NCBI GenBank assembly: GCA_018262815.1
Contig: JADFDN010000016.1
Span: 1-37,406, forward strand
DNA length: 37,406 nucleotides
Direction of reading: 5' to 3'
DNA from: Thiobacillus sp.
GTDB lineage: Bacteria > Pseudomonadota > Gammaproteobacteria > Burkholderiales > Thiobacillaceae
A program made the translations under genes and the position numbers. The notes beneath the pieces were generated by a model. That model saw only the letters and a program-made list of their open reading frames with translations. It was not told the origin of the DNA and made no database searches. Below are positions 36,500-37,406 of this stretch, in pieces; the stretch's first letter is position 1, and each line of letters begins with the position of its first letter.

Positions 36500-37406
36500 T
36501 TAATGCAATTGCGGCCACAATGTCGAGGCACGCCCTAGTAGCCGATTCACAAACATTCTCAGACGACGCCTTGTGGACCGCTCCCACCGATCATTGCGGA
36601 TCATTTGATCGATCGATTCGACAACAGTGTCCGATCTGAACTCAGACCTCTCCAAGGCCGCAATGGCATAGTCCCGAAAACCGAAAAGCTCACACAACCC
36701 GGCGAATTTGAGCAATTCCCCTTCATTCTGGAAGTTAAGCTTATCCAGCCGCTTAGCAAACAAAAGGTCAAAGCCGATCGTCTTGGCCTTGCAATGCACA
36801 TCAGGCAGATGAGAGTTTCGATGCTGCCAGGCAGCCGCCACATTGAGGTCAAAGACCTGGTAGCCCAAGCCGTGCATGAAGGCCATCACGTCATGTGTAA
36901 GCGGCATGCCGGCATACACTTCAGTACACCAGGTCTCGGCGAGAACCAGGGGCGAACCACGTGCAAGGAGTTGTGATGCGCCCTTGAGTATTTCAAGTTC
37001 GGCGCCTTGCGTATCAATTTTTATGAAGTCCGGCGTGTCTTCCGGCATCACGATGCTGTCCAGCGTTACGCAATCCACTTGAAATGTCTGCTTCGGAACC
37101 CGCCCGGTCCAGTGCGCTGGGTTGTACTGAGTATTCATCTCCTCTGCCGGAGGATACATCGATGAGGTCGAGGCCCACTCACACAAATAAAACGGCCGGC
37201 TCGTCGGCTCACCCCAAAGCGCGTTCGGATAATACTTGCGCTCCGGATGCTCCACTGACAGCCGGGCGCATTCGATCGGGTCCGGCTCGAAGCCGATCAC
37301 CTTGATCCCTTGAGGTTCAAAAAGTGACCAGGGTTCCGCGACATCCCCCCTCGCGCCGACATCGAAATATTTGACGACAAGTCCGAGTCGCTCGAACAAG
37401 GTCGAA
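36500..37406 (-). CDS. FkbM-family methyltransferase (5' end probably outside the window)
   Basis: VVKYFDVGARGDVAEPWSLF..IKVIGFEPDP; VDCVTLDSIVMPEDTPDFIKIDTQGAELEILKGA; frame is open to the window edge and the track start is a TTG. Confidence 0.88.
   Translation of the reverse strand, partial: STLFERLGLVVKYFDVGARGDVAEPWSLFEPQGIKVIGFEPDPIECARLSVEHPERKYYPNALWGEPTSRPFYLCEWASTSSMYPPAEEMNTQYNPAHWTGRVPKQTFQVDCVTLDSIVMPEDTPDFIKIDTQGAELEILKGASQLLARGSPLVLAETWCTEVYAGMPLTHDVMAFMHGLGYQVFDLNVAAAWQHRNSHLPDVHCKAKTIGFDLLFAKRLDKLNFQNEGELLKFAGLCELFGFRDYAIAALERSEFRSDTVVESIDQMIRNDRWERSTRRRLRMFVNRLLGRASTLWPQLH

Noticed and set aside
1-37406. tRNA/rRNA genes, CRISPR arrays, transposases or IS ends
   Set aside because: None seen on reading the sequence and ORF translations; absence is not proven without dedicated searches.

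Overview
The 37.4 kb window comes from a high-GC proteobacterium, probably a betaproteobacterium judging from gene content and order. Lineage is not provable from the sequence alone. It contains four blocks. (1) A housekeeping run on +: partial ileS, then lspA, fkpB/slpA and ispH. (2) A type IV pilus minor-pilin/PilY1 operon on - (fimT-pilV-pilW-pilX-pilY1-pilE). It ends in a clear intrinsic terminator, followed by a second fimT/gspH-like gene with an unusually long, inverted-repeat-rich leader. (3) thiO, then a + strand LPS/glycan block: ELM1-family protein, GT4, methyltransferase, WaaE-like GT2, GT4, O-antigen ligase. An isolated GT10 fucosyltransferase-like gene on - interrupts it. (4) A ~18.5 kb - strand glycan operon, tightly coupled by 4-nt ATGA overlaps. 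It includes a WbpM/WbpL/epimerase-like initiation set, several glycosyltransferases and methyltransferases, and a nonulosonic-acid-type module. The module has a NeuA-like CMP-transferase, a NeuB-type synthase fused to a C-terminal xylose-isomerase-like TIM barrel, an SDR, a NanM-like sugar O-methyltransferase, a PhyH-like dioxygenase, and an uncharacterised GT-B protein with sialyltransferase-like HP and S/T motifs. The best candidate for something undescribed is this NeuB-TIM fusion module. Secondary signals are a G10 homopolymer inside a GT2 gene and the structured leader between pilE and the second fimT. No tRNA, rRNA, CRISPR array or transposase was recognised. All family calls come from reading motifs in the translations; no database search was run.
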